A stretch of 64,000 bases of DNA from positions 1 to 64,000 of the forward strand of contig JAKVAX010000003.1 in NCBI GenBank assembly GCA_022447625.1. Direction: 5' to 3'. The DNA comes from Flavobacteriales bacterium. Its GTDB lineage: Bacteria; Bacteroidota; Bacteroidia; Flavobacteriales_D; Sanyastnellaceae. The notes below the pieces were generated by a model. That model made no database searches, had not been told where the DNA came from, and saw only the letters and a program-made list of their open reading frames with translations. Positions within the stretch are counted from its first letter, which is position 1. Each line of letters begins with the position of its first letter. A program made the position numbers and the translations under genes. Below, piece by piece: positions 18,600-28,235 of this stretch.

Positions 18600-19163
18600 T
18601 TATGATAAACTTCCCAACCCGATCAGGATAGCCAGTGAGGCGGTCACCTGTTCAAGCGAACTCACCGGAGCGAGTTCTTCTTTCAACTTCTTGCGTGCAC
18701 GGTGAAGACGAACTTTCACGGCGCTTTCGCTCGCATCTTGCATTTCTGCGATCTCTTTAATGGAGAACCCAACGATCTCAAACAATTCAATCGCTTCCCG
18801 CATATCATTCGGAAGCTTGCGCAATGATTGGTAGAGAATGTGGATGTCTGCAGCGATATCGGCAGAAGGAGCTACGCCTTTCAATCGTTCAAAGGCCTCT
18901 TCATCGTAGTAACCACGGAACTTCAATCTCCGCGCTTTGCTTGCCACGATATTCGAAGCCGATCGCATCATAAAGGCGAGCAAGGCTTTTTTGTCTCGAA
19001 TCGTTTCGAACTTCTCAAAGGCAACAAGGATCGTCTCCTGCACGAGGTCGTCAGTCTCAATCACGCCATAACTTCTAGCGCTACAAAACCGAACAAATCC
19101 ATCATGCAAAGGCTCGTAAACCTTCATGAAGTCACTCTGTTTCGATGTGGTTGGTGTGCTCAT
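18600..19163 (-). CDS. RNA polymerase sigma factor, ECF-like sigma-70 family
   Basis: A 187-residue sigma factor. Region 2 includes DDLVQETILVAFEKFETIRDKKALLAFMMRSASNI, the core-binding and -10 recognition helices. Region 4 includes LPNDMREAIELFEIVGFSIKEIAEMQDASESAVKVRLHRARKKLKEEL, the -35-binding helix-turn-helix. I start it at MSTPTTSKQ (19163); the open frame to 19205 adds an unlikely Cys-rich leader, and MKVYEPL (19127) is a further alternative. It precedes a membrane-anchored partner gene, suggesting a surface-signalling unit. Confidence 0.88.
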   Translation of the reverse strand: MSTPTTSKQSDFMKVYEPLHDGFVRFCSARSYGVIETDDLVQETILVAFEKFETIRDKKALLAFMMRSASNIVASKARRLKFRGYYDEEAFERLKGVAPSADIAADIHILYQSLRKLPNDMREAIELFEIVGFSIKEIAEMQDASESAVKVRLHRARKKLKEELAPVSSLEQVTASLAILIGLGSLS

Positions 19164-19205
19164 CAAATACAAGGTCGCACAAAAAGCAGAAAGGTTACAA
19201 CACAA

Positions 19206-19381
19206 AAAAAATTAAGTACGTGGTGCGTGGTTCGTGGTTCGTGGTGCGTGGTTTGTGGTTCGTGGAATGTGGAATGTGGAATGGAATAGCTTTGAACTAC
19301 GAACTACGAACTACGCACCTAGTTATCGATTCTTGTTTATCGATTGTCGATTTCCACAGGAAGAACTTATCTTCGTGAACG
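19206..19381. repeat. Heptad-period intergenic repeat locus 7
   Basis: From 19217 to 19286 ten heptads follow without a break: TACGTGG, TGCGTGG, TTCGTGG, TTCGTGG, TGCGTGG, TTTGTGG, TTCGTGG, AATGTGG, AATGTGG, AATGGAA. Three perfect AACTACG copies lie at 19295-19315. The block at 19323-19352 is the reverse complement of the AATCGATAAACAA module of locus 5. The spacer separates the divergent sigma factor and outer-membrane genes. Confidence 0.85.
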
Positions 19382-20206
19382 ATGAAAAACGTCCTAGGCT
19401 TAACCCTTGTTTTTTGTCTGTTCAGTGTGATGTCTTTCGCGCAGAGCAGTGGTGAGCCCCTAGAGTATGGTGCACGTGCGCAGGGTATGGGGAATGCTAC
19501 GGTGACCATGGATGGAACGTGGGCTCTGTTCCATAACCAAGCGGGTATTGCACGCATGGAATCTATCGGTGGTGGGGCCTTTTATCAATCGAGATTTTCA
19601 CTTCAAGAATTGAGTACTGCCGGTTTCGGTGCGGCCATTCCAGCGGCAGGTGGCGTGTTCGGACTATCATACGTCCGCTACGGTTATACCGCGTATCGTG
19701 AGCAGCGAGTGGGATTGGCTTACGCGAGAACCTTGGGGGAGAAGCTGGATGTTGGCGTCCAGTTTGATTACATCGGAATCTTTTTGGGAGGGAGTTATGG
19801 GAGTTCTTCCTCATTCACATTCCAGGGAGGGGCGATCTACCAAGCTTCTGAGAAAATTGAAATCGCTTTCCACGTGTTTAATCCTGTGCGTGCTGCGTTG
19901 GCTGAGTTCAATGATGAACGTTTGCCAGTGGTGTTGCGAGCAGGAGCGAGTTACCTCTTCTCAGAACGGGTGGCTATTCGTGGAGAAGTGAGAAAGCACA
20001 TCGATTACGATCCGTCGTTGGCGATTGGGTTGGAGTACGAGTTGATTGAAAATCTCTTCCTCCGCGGAGGCGTTTCAGGGGCACCATCTCGATTCGCATT
20101 CGGAGCAGGCTACCGGCTAGGGGCACTCCAACTCGATATCTCGTCTGGTTACAACGAAGTGTTAGGATATTCTCCTCAGCTATCTTTCACTTATCATGGG
20201 AAATAG
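19382..20206 (+). CDS. PorV/FadL-like outer-membrane barrel protein
   Basis: A 274-residue exported protein with signal peptide 1-20 (VFCLFSVMSFAQ). The mature start YGARAQGMGNATVTMDGTWALFHNQAGIARM is the typical opening of the PorV/PorQ and FadL-like family (GARxxGMGnA...NPAG). Alternating aromatic beta-strands continue to the end (LSFTYHGK). The function is unknown; members serve as transport barrels or T9SS accessory proteins. Its end overlaps the next gene by 11 bases. Confidence 0.75.
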   Translation: MKNVLGLTLVFCLFSVMSFAQSSGEPLEYGARAQGMGNATVTMDGTWALFHNQAGIARMESIGGGAFYQSRFSLQELSTAGFGAAIPAAGGVFGLSYVRYGYTAYREQRVGLAYARTLGEKLDVGVQFDYIGIFLGGSYGSSSSFTFQGGAIYQASEKIEIAFHVFNPVRAALAEFNDERLPVVLRAGASYLFSERVAIRGEVRKHIDYDPSLAIGLEYELIENLFLRGGVSGAPSRFAFGAGYRLGALQLDISSGYNEVLGYSPQLSFTYHGK

Positions 20207-22334
20207 CTTGATCAGTCCGCCTCAGGCGGATAGGGTGATTCGATTAATTCTCCTGCTTTTGTTTTTTAGTGTGAGCGTTTCCGCGTTAGCGCAACAAGAC
20301 GACCCTTTGGTAAGACAGCGCATGATCGAACAGCGCATCGAAGCCATCGTTGAAGGATTGGATGAAGAAGTAGAGCTTGACTACACCACCCTCTTTGATG
20401 TCTTAGATTACTACCTCGAACGTCCCTTGAATTTGAATAAGGCGACGGCAGCTGATTTGCGGCAGTTGTACTTGTTGACGGATGTTCAGATCAATAACCT
20501 TCAGCTACACATTGCTAAGAATGGTCCACTTCGTGAGATCTATGAGGTGCAGGCGATTGAAGGTTGGGATCAAACAACGATTTACCTCCTGCTTCCTTTC
20601 ATTAAAGTCGACGCACCGCTTGATTTCCAGCGATGGACTATCAAAGACGTGTTGGAAGAAGGAAGCCATGATTTATTCCTTCGTTACACACGTGTGCTGG
20701 AAGAACAAGAGGGCTTTGCACCCATCAGCGAAGAAGAACTAGCTGAGAATCCGAACCGTCGTTTCTTGGGTTCACCAGACAAACTCTATGCGCGCTACCG
20801 ATTCCGTTACCGTAACAATCTCAGCATTGGTTTCACCGCTGAGAAGGATGCTGGGGAAGAGTTCTTCCAAGGAACGCAGAAGAATGGCTTCGATTTCTAC
20901 AGCGCCCATGCCTATTACGAAGACAAAGGATGGCTGCGAAAAGCAGTGGTAGGTGATTATCAAGCGCAATTCGGACAGGGACTCACACTGTGGTCAGGTC
21001 TTGGATTTGGTAAGTCACCATTCATAGCTTCAGCGAAGCGTTCCCCGCTAGGGATTAGACCATATACCGCAGTAGATGAAAACCTCTTTTTCCGCGGTAG
21101 CGCAATTACACTAGGCGCAGGCAAATTTGAACTGACGCTCTTATACAGCGATAAAAAGATTGATGCGAACATTGTTTCGATTGCGGACACATCAGACACG
21201 GGGTTGGATCAGCTGGTGAGTGTGAGCTCGTTTCAGTTGAGTGGCTTTCACCGCACCAATGCTGAACTGTTCGATAAAGACGCGATTCGCGAACGCCATA
21301 TTGGAGGGAATTTGGCTTACAAAAGTCGCAAACTCTCTGTTGGATTGACTGCCATGCGTTCGCAGTGGGATGCGAATTTGGAGCGGAATCTTCAACTCTA
21401 CAATCAATTTGAGTTTAGCGATAACGAGAACCTTGTTGCCGGTGTAGATTACAACTTGGTATTGCGTAATATGAACTTCTTCGGTGAAGCTAGCATGAGC
21501 CAGAATGGAGGGATGGGATTCGTGAATGGAGTGCTGATTGCGCTTGATCCGAAGCTCTCTATTGTGGCTTTGCATCGTCACTTTGACCGCGATTTTCAAA
21601 GCTTATATGCCAACGCTTTCGCGGAACGAAGCAGACCCATCAACGAACAAGGGTTATACCTAGGAATGGAGTTCACCCCAGCAAGAAAATGGAAGGTCTC
21701 AGGTTACGCCGATCACTTTAGATCACAATGGTTGAGCTTCTTGGTAGATGCGCCTTCATCCGGACATGAATACCTGCTTCAACTAACGCATAAGCCTCGT
21801 CGGAAAAGTGAGTTTTATATCCGTTGGCGAAAGCGAAACAAAGACCGCAACAACATCATTGATTCTCCAATTGATCAGCCGGTTCCCTGGGATCAACATT
21901 TCTTCCGCGTTCATGCAGCATATCAAGTGCATGAGAATGTGAAGTTGAAGACGCGAGTTGAATTCACGCGTTATCAATTGGAAGGAAATCCAGCCGAGAA
22001 TGGATTCTTGTTGTACCAAGATATCGTCTTCCGCAAGGTGATGTTCCCGGCCAACCTGACCCTGCGTTATGCATTGTTCGATACTGATTCATACAATGCC
22101 CGTTTGTACGCCTATGAGAACGACGTGCTCTACTTCTTCAGCATTCCGGCCTATTTCAACAGGGGCTCGCGATTCTACGCGATTAGTAAAATCCGCATTA
22201 AGAAAGGCGTGGAGCTCTGGTTGCGCTATGCGCAATGGTTGTACACAGACCGCGATGTCATCAATAGCGGACTGAACGAAATCAACGGGAATACGAAGAG
22301 TGAATTCCGAGCACAGTTGCGCCTGCGCTTCTAG
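20196..22334 (+). CDS. Helix-hairpin-helix protein with outer-membrane barrel region
   Basis: A 712-residue exported protein. The signal peptide ends SVSALAQ near residue 33. Residues ~65-115 hold a ComEA-like helix-hairpin-helix segment ([29 protein letters not shown] and REIYEVQAI), a module that in other proteins binds DNA. The rest is rich in amphipathic beta-strands and ends in an aromatic strand ([10 protein letters not shown]), as in an outer-membrane barrel. This architecture is common but uncharacterised in Bacteroidota. The start overlaps the upstream gene by 11 bases. Two exact 13-bp motif copies (20279, 21090) lie in it. Confidence 0.75.
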   Translation: MGNSLISPPQADRVIRLILLLLFFSVSVSALAQQDDPLVRQRMIEQRIEAIVEGLDEEVELDYTTLFDVLDYYLERPLNLNKATAADLRQLYLLTDVQINNLQLHIAKNGPLREIYEVQAIEGWDQTTIYLLLPFIKVDAPLDFQRWTIKDVLEEGSHDLFLRYTRVLEEQEGFAPISEEELAENPNRRFLGSPDKLYARYRFRYRNNLSIGFTAEKDAGEEFFQGTQKNGFDFYSAHAYYEDKGWLRKAVVGDYQAQFGQGLTLWSGLGFGKSPFIASAKRSPLGIRPYTAVDENLFFRGSAITLGAGKFELTLLYSDKKIDANIVSIADTSDTGLDQLVSVSSFQLSGFHRTNAELFDKDAIRERHIGGNLAYKSRKLSVGLTAMRSQWDANLERNLQLYNQFEFSDNENLVAGVDYNLVLRNMNFFGEASMSQNGGMGFVNGVLIALDPKLSIVALHRHFDRDFQSLYANAFAERSRPINEQGLYLGMEFTPARKWKVSGYADHFRSQWLSFLVDAPSSGHEYLLQLTHKPRRKSEFYIRWRKRNKDRNNIIDSPIDQPVPWDQHFFRVHAAYQVHENVKLKTRVEFTRYQLEGNPAENGFLLYQDIVFRKVMFPANLTLRYALFDTDSYNARLYAYENDVLYFFSIPAYFNRGSRFYAISKIRIKKGVELWLRYAQWLYTDRDVINSGLNEINGNTKSEFRAQLRLRF

Positions 22335-22347
22335 TGCTTCGATTTTC

Positions 22348-22355
22348 TATTTTTG
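22348..22355 (+). promoter_or_regulatory. -7 box of the efp operon
   Basis: TATTTTTG fits TAnnTTTG and lies 22 bases before the efp ATG. No convincing -33 element was found. It begins 13 bases after the end of the HHH gene and supports a separate efp transcript. Confidence 0.5.
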
Positions 22356-22377
22356 CAGGAATACAACGAAAATTACG

Positions 22378-22944
22378 ATGGCAAATACATCTGAATTCCG
22401 CAACGGATTGTGCATTAAGTACAACGGCGATCTATGGGTAGTAGTAGAATTTCTACACGTTAAACCAGGAAAAGGAGCGGCGTTCGTCCGCACGAAATTG
22501 AAGAATCTCAACAACGGAAAAGTGGTTGACAACACCTTCAACGCGAGTGCGAAGATCGAACCGGTGCGAATCGAAACACGTAATTACCAGTACCTCTACA
22601 ACGATGAAATGGGTTACCACTTCATGAACAATGAGACGTACGAGCAAGTGCAGATTGCGAAGCACCAAATCAACGCTCCTCAGTTCTTGAAAGACGGTTT
22701 GATCTGTCAGGTAATGTTCCATGCGGAAGAGGAGTCAGTGCTTTCATGTGATCTACCTTCACACATTGAAACGGAGATTACGTACACAGAGCCTGGAATC
22801 AAAGGAGATACTGCAACAAATACATTGAAGCCGGCTACTACCGACACAGGTGTTGAGGTACGCGTGCCTTTATTTGTTGATACTGGTGATTGGATCAAAG
22901 TGGATACACGTACAGGTGAGTACACCGAGCGCGTGAAAAAGTAA
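22378..22944 (+). CDS. efp: Elongation factor P
   Basis: The 188-residue protein relieves ribosome stalling at polyproline. The N-terminal KOW-like domain has [19 protein letters not shown], whose loop Lys is the usual tip residue. Two OB-fold domains follow, ending [22 protein letters not shown] 22378 gives the standard length; the longer frame begins inside the upstream gene. lpxD-like follows after 2 bases and then the phosphatase gene, so the three probably form one operon. Confidence 0.97.
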   Translation: MANTSEFRNGLCIKYNGDLWVVVEFLHVKPGKGAAFVRTKLKNLNNGKVVDNTFNASAKIEPVRIETRNYQYLYNDEMGYHFMNNETYEQVQIAKHQINAPQFLKDGLICQVMFHAEEESVLSCDLPSHIETEITYTEPGIKGDTATNTLKPATTDTGVEVRVPLFVDTGDWIKVDTRTGEYTERVKK

Positions 22945-22946
22945 GC

Positions 22947-23876
22947 ATGCAATTTCCCGAAGCAACTCGTCTTGAGGAGCTGGCTCAGCTTCTTGGGCTT
23001 TCCTTTCTCGGTGATCCTGATCATCAAGTCACAGGCTTGAATGAAATTCACCGCGTAGAAAAGGGAGACTTGGTCTTTGTAGACCATCCGAAGTATTACG
23101 ACAAAGCCTTGGAGTGCGCCGCAACAACGGTGCTCATCAATAAGGAGGTGGAAGTACCTGAAGGAAAGGGGTTGCTAATCTCAGACGACCCTTTCCGTGA
23201 CTACAACAAGCTCGCACGTCATTATCGTCCGAACAACTTCTCTACAGACCTTCGCGGTAAGCAACAAGCCATCGCTGCTTCTGCGCAGATTCATAGCACG
23301 GCTGTGATTGGAGAACGTGTTGTGATTGGCGAACGAACGGTGATTGGAGCAGGGGTAGTCATTAGCAACGATGTCGTTGTTGGAGACGATTGCATCATCC
23401 ATGCAAATACCGTCATCGGGGGCGATGCATTTTATTACAAGCGTCGTCCAGAAGGATATGACAAGATGCACACTTGCGGTGGAGTAGAGCTCGGAGACAA
23501 GGTAGAAATTGGTGCGCTGTGTACCATCGACCGAGGCGTTTCGGCTGTGACACGCGTAGGAAGTGGTTCAAAACTCGATAATCAAGTACACATCGGTCAT
23601 GATACCTTGGTAGGACAGCATTGTCTGTTCGCCGCTCAGGTGGGAATTGCCGGATGTGTTCAGATAGAGGATGAGGTAACACTTTGGGGACAAGTAGGAG
23701 TACCTAGCGATCTTACGATAGGTAAGGGTGCCGTTGTTCTCGGGCAAAGTGGAGTCACCAAAGACCTCGAAGGCGGAGTGACCTATTTTGGTAGTCCGGC
23801 GGAAGAAGCTCGCCACAAATTCAGAGAGTTGGCGATGATCAGAAAGATACCTGAACTCGTGAAGAAATTGCGCTAA
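22947..23876 (+). CDS. LpxD-like UDP-3-O-acylglucosamine N-acyltransferase
   Basis: A 309-residue left-handed beta-helix acyltransferase. The N-terminal ~100 residues resemble the LpxD uridine-binding domain (LGDPDHQVTGLNEIHRVEKGDLVFVDHPKYYDKA). Hexapeptide repeats follow (VIGERVVIGERTVIGAGVVI). The catalytic His is likely in HIGHDTLVG near residues 212-220. LpxD acylates a lipid A precursor. Bacteroidota often carry a second LpxD-like protein, and the context (efp, phosphatase) is not the usual lpx cluster, so this may be that paralog. Confidence 0.8.
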   Translation: MQFPEATRLEELAQLLGLSFLGDPDHQVTGLNEIHRVEKGDLVFVDHPKYYDKALECAATTVLINKEVEVPEGKGLLISDDPFRDYNKLARHYRPNNFSTDLRGKQQAIAASAQIHSTAVIGERVVIGERTVIGAGVVISNDVVVGDDCIIHANTVIGGDAFYYKRRPEGYDKMHTCGGVELGDKVEIGALCTIDRGVSAVTRVGSGSKLDNQVHIGHDTLVGQHCLFAAQVGIAGCVQIEDEVTLWGQVGVPSDLTIGKGAVVLGQSGVTKDLEGGVTYFGSPAEEARHKFRELAMIRKIPELVKKLR

Positions 23877-23891
23877 CTTCGGTGCAGTACT

Positions 23892-25118
23892 ATGGCTGAA
23901 AAAAGCAGATCGCGAAATAAGCGACTTCAATTAAAGGATTTCAAGGTAGACGCGTTGTTGGAGATCACGCACACGATTAACAGCAACTGCACGGTTGATG
24001 TATTGCTCGACCTGTATCGTCGTATCCTAGAGAAAGATCTTGGCATTGAGAAGTTGGTGCTCTATGCACATCAAGGAAAGTGGCATGCAATTCTGCAATT
24101 CGGCGTCGAAGGTGATCCACCTGATGTAGAAGATACCGCAGCATTTCAGTCGACCAGTGGAATGACATTCGGATTGGCCCGTGGAGGTACCGAGTCGTTT
24201 GACGTCGTGATTCCCGTGACCAACGATGACATTCCGATTGCTTACATCTTGGTAGGTGATAAGGAAGAAGACAAGGTGGGGACCAGTCCGGTCATCAAGC
24301 ACATGAAGTTCATTCAGACCATTACCAATGTGGTCTTGGTTGCGATTCAGAATAAACGTTTGGCCGAGGAGAACCTTCGCCAAGCTCGAATCAGCAAGGA
24401 GTTAGAGCTCGCGGCAGAAATGCAGAGTTTGCTGGTGCCTAATAGCTTACCTCAAGACGAGCACTTTGATGTATCAGCGGTGTACAAGCCTCACCAGCAG
24501 GTGGGAGGAGATTACTATGACTTCATTGAATTAAAAGATGGTCGTGTGATGTTCTGTACCGCTGATGTGTCTGGTAAAGGAGTGAGTGCAGCTTTTTTGA
24601 TGTCGAACTTCCAGGCCTACCTCATGGCCATTTTCAAGTATATGGATCTTGGCTTGCAAGAGGTCGTTCACAACCTGAACGAACGTGTGATGTCGAGCGC
24701 CATGGGCGAGAAGTACATTACCCTGTTTATCGGGACTTTCGATCGTACCACCCGCAAGTTGAACTACATCAATTGTGGTCACAACCCACCTGTTTTAATC
24801 CACCCGAACGGACAAGCAGAACAGCTATCATTGGGGTCTATTGGATTAGGGATGTTCGAAGAGATTCCGCGCATTCAAGAGGGACAGTTAACGTTAGATC
24901 CCGGTTCGATGGTAATCTGTTACACAGATGGCTTGGTAGAGCAAGAAAACAGTGCGCAAGAAGAGTTCGGAATTGAGCGTTTGACTTCACTGGGTCGTGA
25001 GCATATCAACGCTAACGCGGAATTGGTGAACGTCCATATTTTGAAGTCTTTCAATGACTTCCGCGGCGATGAGCCGTTTGTAGATGACACGGCTTTGTTG
25101 ACGTGTAAGTTTCTTTGA
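23892..25118 (+). CDS. SpoIIE-family (PP2C-type) protein phosphatase with GAF-like sensor
   Basis: A 408-residue protein. Residues ~15-165 form a GAF-like sensory domain (LLEITHTINSNCTVDVLLDLY). A coiled helix (RLAEENLRQARISKELELAAEMQSLLVP) leads to the phosphatase: VGGDYYDFIELKDGRVMFCTADVSGKGVSAAFLMSN with metal-binding Asp residues, and later VICYTDGLVEQEN and DDTALLTCKF. Such enzymes typically dephosphorylate STAS-domain proteins in partner-switching systems; a STAS protein occurs at 61019-61366, which is only suggestive. One 13-bp motif copy lies at 25010-25022. Confidence 0.88.
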   Translation: MAEKSRSRNKRLQLKDFKVDALLEITHTINSNCTVDVLLDLYRRILEKDLGIEKLVLYAHQGKWHAILQFGVEGDPPDVEDTAAFQSTSGMTFGLARGGTESFDVVIPVTNDDIPIAYILVGDKEEDKVGTSPVIKHMKFIQTITNVVLVAIQNKRLAEENLRQARISKELELAAEMQSLLVPNSLPQDEHFDVSAVYKPHQQVGGDYYDFIELKDGRVMFCTADVSGKGVSAAFLMSNFQAYLMAIFKYMDLGLQEVVHNLNERVMSSAMGEKYITLFIGTFDRTTRKLNYINCGHNPPVLIHPNGQAEQLSLGSIGLGMFEEIPRIQEGQLTLDPGSMVICYTDGLVEQENSAQEEFGIERLTSLGREHINANAELVNVHILKSFNDFRGDEPFVDDTALLTCKFL

Positions 25119-25179
25119 TTAGACCTGTAGATTTATCAATCTTCTGAACCCCAGTAATTAGCACTGGTGCAAAAACGGT

Positions 25180-25201
25180 TGTAGTTTAAATGGAAACTAC
25201 A
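25180..25201 (+). promoter_or_regulatory. Hairpin before the decayed T9SS gene
   Basis: TGTAGTTT (25180-25187) pairs with AAACTACA (25194-25201) around AAATGG, just 3 bases before the ATG at 25205. It may be a leftover leader element of the decayed gene. Confidence 0.35.
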
Positions 25202-25204
25202 GCT

Positions 25205-25883
25205 ATGAAGAGACTTCTATTCATTTTCCTATTGTTTTACCCCATTGTTTTATCTGCGCAACGCGCCATGCCGGTGTTGCCAGAGGGCAGATATTAATCA
25301 GTTTGAACATGGCCCTGATGTGAATAATTCCCTGGGTTCGTTCGATCTAGAAGAAGTTGATGGTGACCTTTGGTTAGCCACTAGATGGACATCCTATCAG
25401 GGAATATATTCATCACTTTGGGTATGGGACGGTGCAGATTACTCGCCACTTGATTGTCATTTCACTAGCGATACAGAGAGTACTTCACGGACACTTAAAA
25501 TTGTAAGAGAACAAGAGGGTATTTACCTGGTTGGGCGATATAATGGTTCAGGAGACGCGCTGAAAAGATCGAACGGAGCGTGGGTCAATCAACGATCATT
25601 CAATTGCGAATGGGAGCATAACCCATTGAATTTCTGGGCTGATAGAATTTAGTTCACTTCGATTGAGCTTTATCCCAACCCTACTTAAGTTCATTTGACC
25701 TTCGCTAGCGCGGAAGGAGTGAATAGCGCTTTCACTTTGTTTGACTTGTCTGGACGTGTTGTGTTGAATGGTCAGTTGGTGAACGGACAGACTGTGGTTG
25801 ATGTTTTGGGGGTGGGAGATGGGGTTTATGTGTTGATTTTGAGTGAGATGCAACTGGCGAAACGTGTCGTGATCCAGAAATAG
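25205..25883 (+). pseudogene. Decayed T9SS cargo gene
   Basis: A signal peptide (MKRLLFIFLLFYPIVLSAQ) opens at 25205 but hits a stop at 25295. The body continues in another frame as ADINQFEHGPDVNNSLGSFDLEEVDGDLWLA. It meets in-frame TAG at 25650, then IELYPNPT, an in-frame TAA at 25686 and the rest of a type A sorting domain (FTLFDLSGRVVL to VYVLILSEMQLAKRVVIQK). One frameshift and two stops mark it as a broken exported protein, unless sequencing errors are to blame. A 13-bp motif copy lies at 25703-25715. Confidence 0.8.
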
Positions 25884-26105
25884 GAACTTCCAACACACTA
25901 TGCCCTGCGGGCCCTCCCTCCCCCACCTTCACTCCGGCCGAGGTCGAAGTTCGGGCGGTTCGGGGAACTTGTCAATAGCAACTTTATAGCCGCTGAACTA
26001 AACTTTGCCGCCGTAGCAAAAGACGTTTCTTCGCCTACGACATCCCGAAGATGAACCCTTTATTTTGGCTTGTCAATGATGTTTTTATAGACGTCGGACA
26101 AAACT
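25884..26105. other. 222-bp spacer without a visible gene
   Basis: Between the decayed T9SS gene and the ABC permease stop I see no open frame with protein-like content and no heptad repeats. A GC-rich patch (CCCTGCGGGCCCTCCCTCC) is followed by AT-richer DNA. The composition suggests decayed sequence. Confidence 0.5.
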
Positions 26106-27137
26106 TTACGAACGCACGTCGAGGGCGTCGCGGAGGCCGTTTCCAACCATCATAAAGCTCAATACGAGTAACATGATCATCACCCCAGGGAGAATGGCCA
26201 AATAAGCCAAGTCAGTAGTGATCATGCTGTAGTGCTCCTTGATCATGTTCCCCCAACTCGGAGTGGGAATCTGAGCACCGATACCTAAGAAGCTTAGACC
26301 TGCTTCAATCAGAATCGCGCTCGCGAAATTCGCGGCGCTTATAACAATCACTGGTCCCCAAGCATTCGGAAGGATGTGCTTTCGAATGATACGCCAGTGG
26401 CCGTACCCCAAAGCACGGGCCGCCTCGACGTATTCCTTCTCTCGAATGCTGAGGAATTGACCGCGTACAATACGTGCGACTTCAACCCACATAGTTAAAC
26501 CTACAGCGATAAATACCTGCCAGAACCCTTTTCCAAAGGCCAAGGTGATGGCGATCACCATAAGCAGGGTAGGGATGCTCCAGATGACATTGATCAACCA
26601 TGAAATCAGTACGTCAATGCGCCCTCCAAAATAGCCAGCAAGGGCGCCAAGTAAGACACCTATGAGTAAGGAGATCAATACAGCGATCAATCCTACACTT
26701 AACGAAATAGACGTGCCTGCCATTAAACGACTTAATAAGTCTCTTCCATACTTATCCGTTCCAAGGAGGAAGATTTCTTCTACGAATTCAGCATCGGAAG
26801 GGATGGCTTGAACTTCTTCTTCGTTGAACGGGGTGAAGCCTTGTTCGTTGTGCTCTGCAACCGGACGTTGAGCATAGTCTCTGGCGTATCCACCTTCCCA
26901 GAGTGAGGTGAAGATGCCCGGGTTGTCGACGGTTTGTGGGGTGCGAAGCATGGTCACGGTGAATCCTGGTTTTTGACGCGAGATCGAGAGCTCTTGGCTG
27001 TTAGCGTCTGGGGTAGGGTCAGGACGTAAAAAAGGGCCGCCAATGGCGATAACAATCATCATGATGATGAAGACCGCTCCTGCTAGGGCAGGACGATTCT
27101 GCTTAAAGCGTTGCCATTTCTCCTTTCTTGGGTTCAC
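26106..27137 (-). CDS. ABC transporter permease, OppC/DppC type
   Basis: A 343-residue inner-membrane permease of the peptide/nickel import family. An N-terminal helix (ALAGAVFIIMMIVIAIGGPFLRP) and an unusually long hydrophilic insert (~45-125) precede the core. The core has TM helices and the cytoplasmic EAA loop EYVEAARALGYGHWRIIRKHILPNAWGPV, which contacts the ATPase. Members work with an OppB-type permease, a binding protein and ATPases, none of which is nearby. It lies 24 bases after the glycosyltransferase gene and may share its transcript. Confidence 0.88.
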   Translation of the reverse strand: MNPRKEKWQRFKQNRPALAGAVFIIMMIVIAIGGPFLRPDPTPDANSQELSISRQKPGFTVTMLRTPQTVDNPGIFTSLWEGGYARDYAQRPVAEHNEQGFTPFNEEEVQAIPSDAEFVEEIFLLGTDKYGRDLLSRLMAGTSISLSVGLIAVLISLLIGVLLGALAGYFGGRIDVLISWLINVIWSIPTLLMVIAITLAFGKGFWQVFIAVGLTMWVEVARIVRGQFLSIREKEYVEAARALGYGHWRIIRKHILPNAWGPVIVISAANFASAILIEAGLSFLGIGAQIPTPSWGNMIKEHYSMITTDLAYLAILPGVMIMLLVLSFMMVGNGLRDALDVRS

Positions 27138-27161
27138 GATTCGAAGGTAAGGGGTTCGTGT

Positions 27162-28235
27162 TTATTTCCATTTCGGACGATAAACAAATCCTGCAAGGGC
27201 GGTGATGACGATGTAGAATGGATAGAAAAGGAGCATTCCGTACCAAAGCAGTAGTTGCCATTTTCTATAACGAACCACACCCGATATTAGGAAGATCAAG
27301 TCGATCGCGAATCGACAGAATAATGCCATTAAAGCCCAACGCTCAAATGCGATGAGCCCTTGATAGAGAAGAGGAATGGTGACGAGGTTGGTTAGGAAGA
27401 TCAACCAAGCTAAACCTTTCGCACGCCAACTTGGATAGGCGCTCGTTTTTTGTCCCCAACGAATGCGTTGTTTTAGGAATCGCCCTAGGTTTCGTTCTGA
27501 ACGGACACTCACCTGAAGATCTGGGTTGTGGAAATAGACAACGGGTTGTTTGTTCATAGCGGCATACTGCACGAGGAAGGTGTCATCACCGCTGGCAATG
27601 TCGGTTCGAAGGTGAGCTTCTGCTCCGTCGTAAAGATCTTTTGTGAACGCCAACGCTGCGCCATTGGCCATGATCGGATGTTGGATGCTGGCAAAGGCAC
27701 GGGTTGTGTTGGCGAGACCGAGCATATCAATGCCGTCGAAGATCTCGATGAGGTTACCCAGAAGTTTGAACGGACGAAAAGCCAGTGGCTTAATCAAGAC
27801 CGGGATGATATAACAGGCTGCCGATTGTTGTTGGATCTCTTGAATGGCTAGTTGCAGCCAGTTCTCAGAGATGATGATGTCTGCATCTAAGGTGAGGATA
27901 ATCTCGCCTTCGGCGGAATCGATGCCGGACTTGATTGCGGCCTTCTTTCCTCTTCCGTGGTTTTTGATGGCTTTTACGATGAGCGATTCCGCGCTAGCGA
28001 AAGTATCATCATCACTATGATCATCAACTACAATGATCTCAGCTCCTCTATTGACAAGGAGAGTAAGGAGTTGAGTCAAGTTCTGCGCCTCGTTTTTGCA
28101 GGGGATAACCACCGAAACCGACTTCATGCGATCTGCATTGTAGCGAGTCTTCTCATTGGGCCAGAGCGACATCCAAATCACAACCATGGCGTAAAGGCCA
28201 ATCAGCAGGCAGACGATGAGAATCCAGAACATCAT
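27162..28235 (-). CDS. Glycosyltransferase family 2, membrane-anchored
   Basis: A 357-residue GT2 enzyme. An N-terminal helix ([21 protein letters not shown]) precedes the GT-A fold: VSVVIPCKNEAQNLTQLL, VDDHSDDDT, and the donor/metal motif LTLDADIII near 112-120. GDDTFLVQYA and KQRIRWGQK later act as acceptor and QxxRW-like motifs. Two or more C-terminal helices follow. It overlaps the flippase-like gene by 4 bases, suggesting joint work on a lipid-linked sugar. A 13-bp motif copy lies at 27987-27999. Confidence 0.88.
   Translation of the reverse strand: MMFWILIVCLLIGLYAMVVIWMSLWPNEKTRYNADRMKSVSVVIPCKNEAQNLTQLLTLLVNRGAEIIVVDDHSDDDTFASAESLIVKAIKNHGRGKKAAIKSGIDSAEGEIILTLDADIIISENWLQLAIQEIQQQSAACYIIPVLIKPLAFRPFKLLGNLIEIFDGIDMLGLANTTRAFASIQHPIMANGAALAFTKDLYDGAEAHLRTDIASGDDTFLVQYAAMNKQPVVYFHNPDLQVSVRSERNLGRFLKQRIRWGQKTSAYPSWRAKGLAWLIFLTNLVTIPLLYQGLIAFERWALMALFCRFAIDLIFLISGVVRYRKWQLLLWYGMLLFYPFYIVITALAGFVYRPKWK

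Noticed and set aside
25884-26105. Possible small gene in the GC-rich spacer
   Set aside because: No frame has a plausible start, length or residue pattern.
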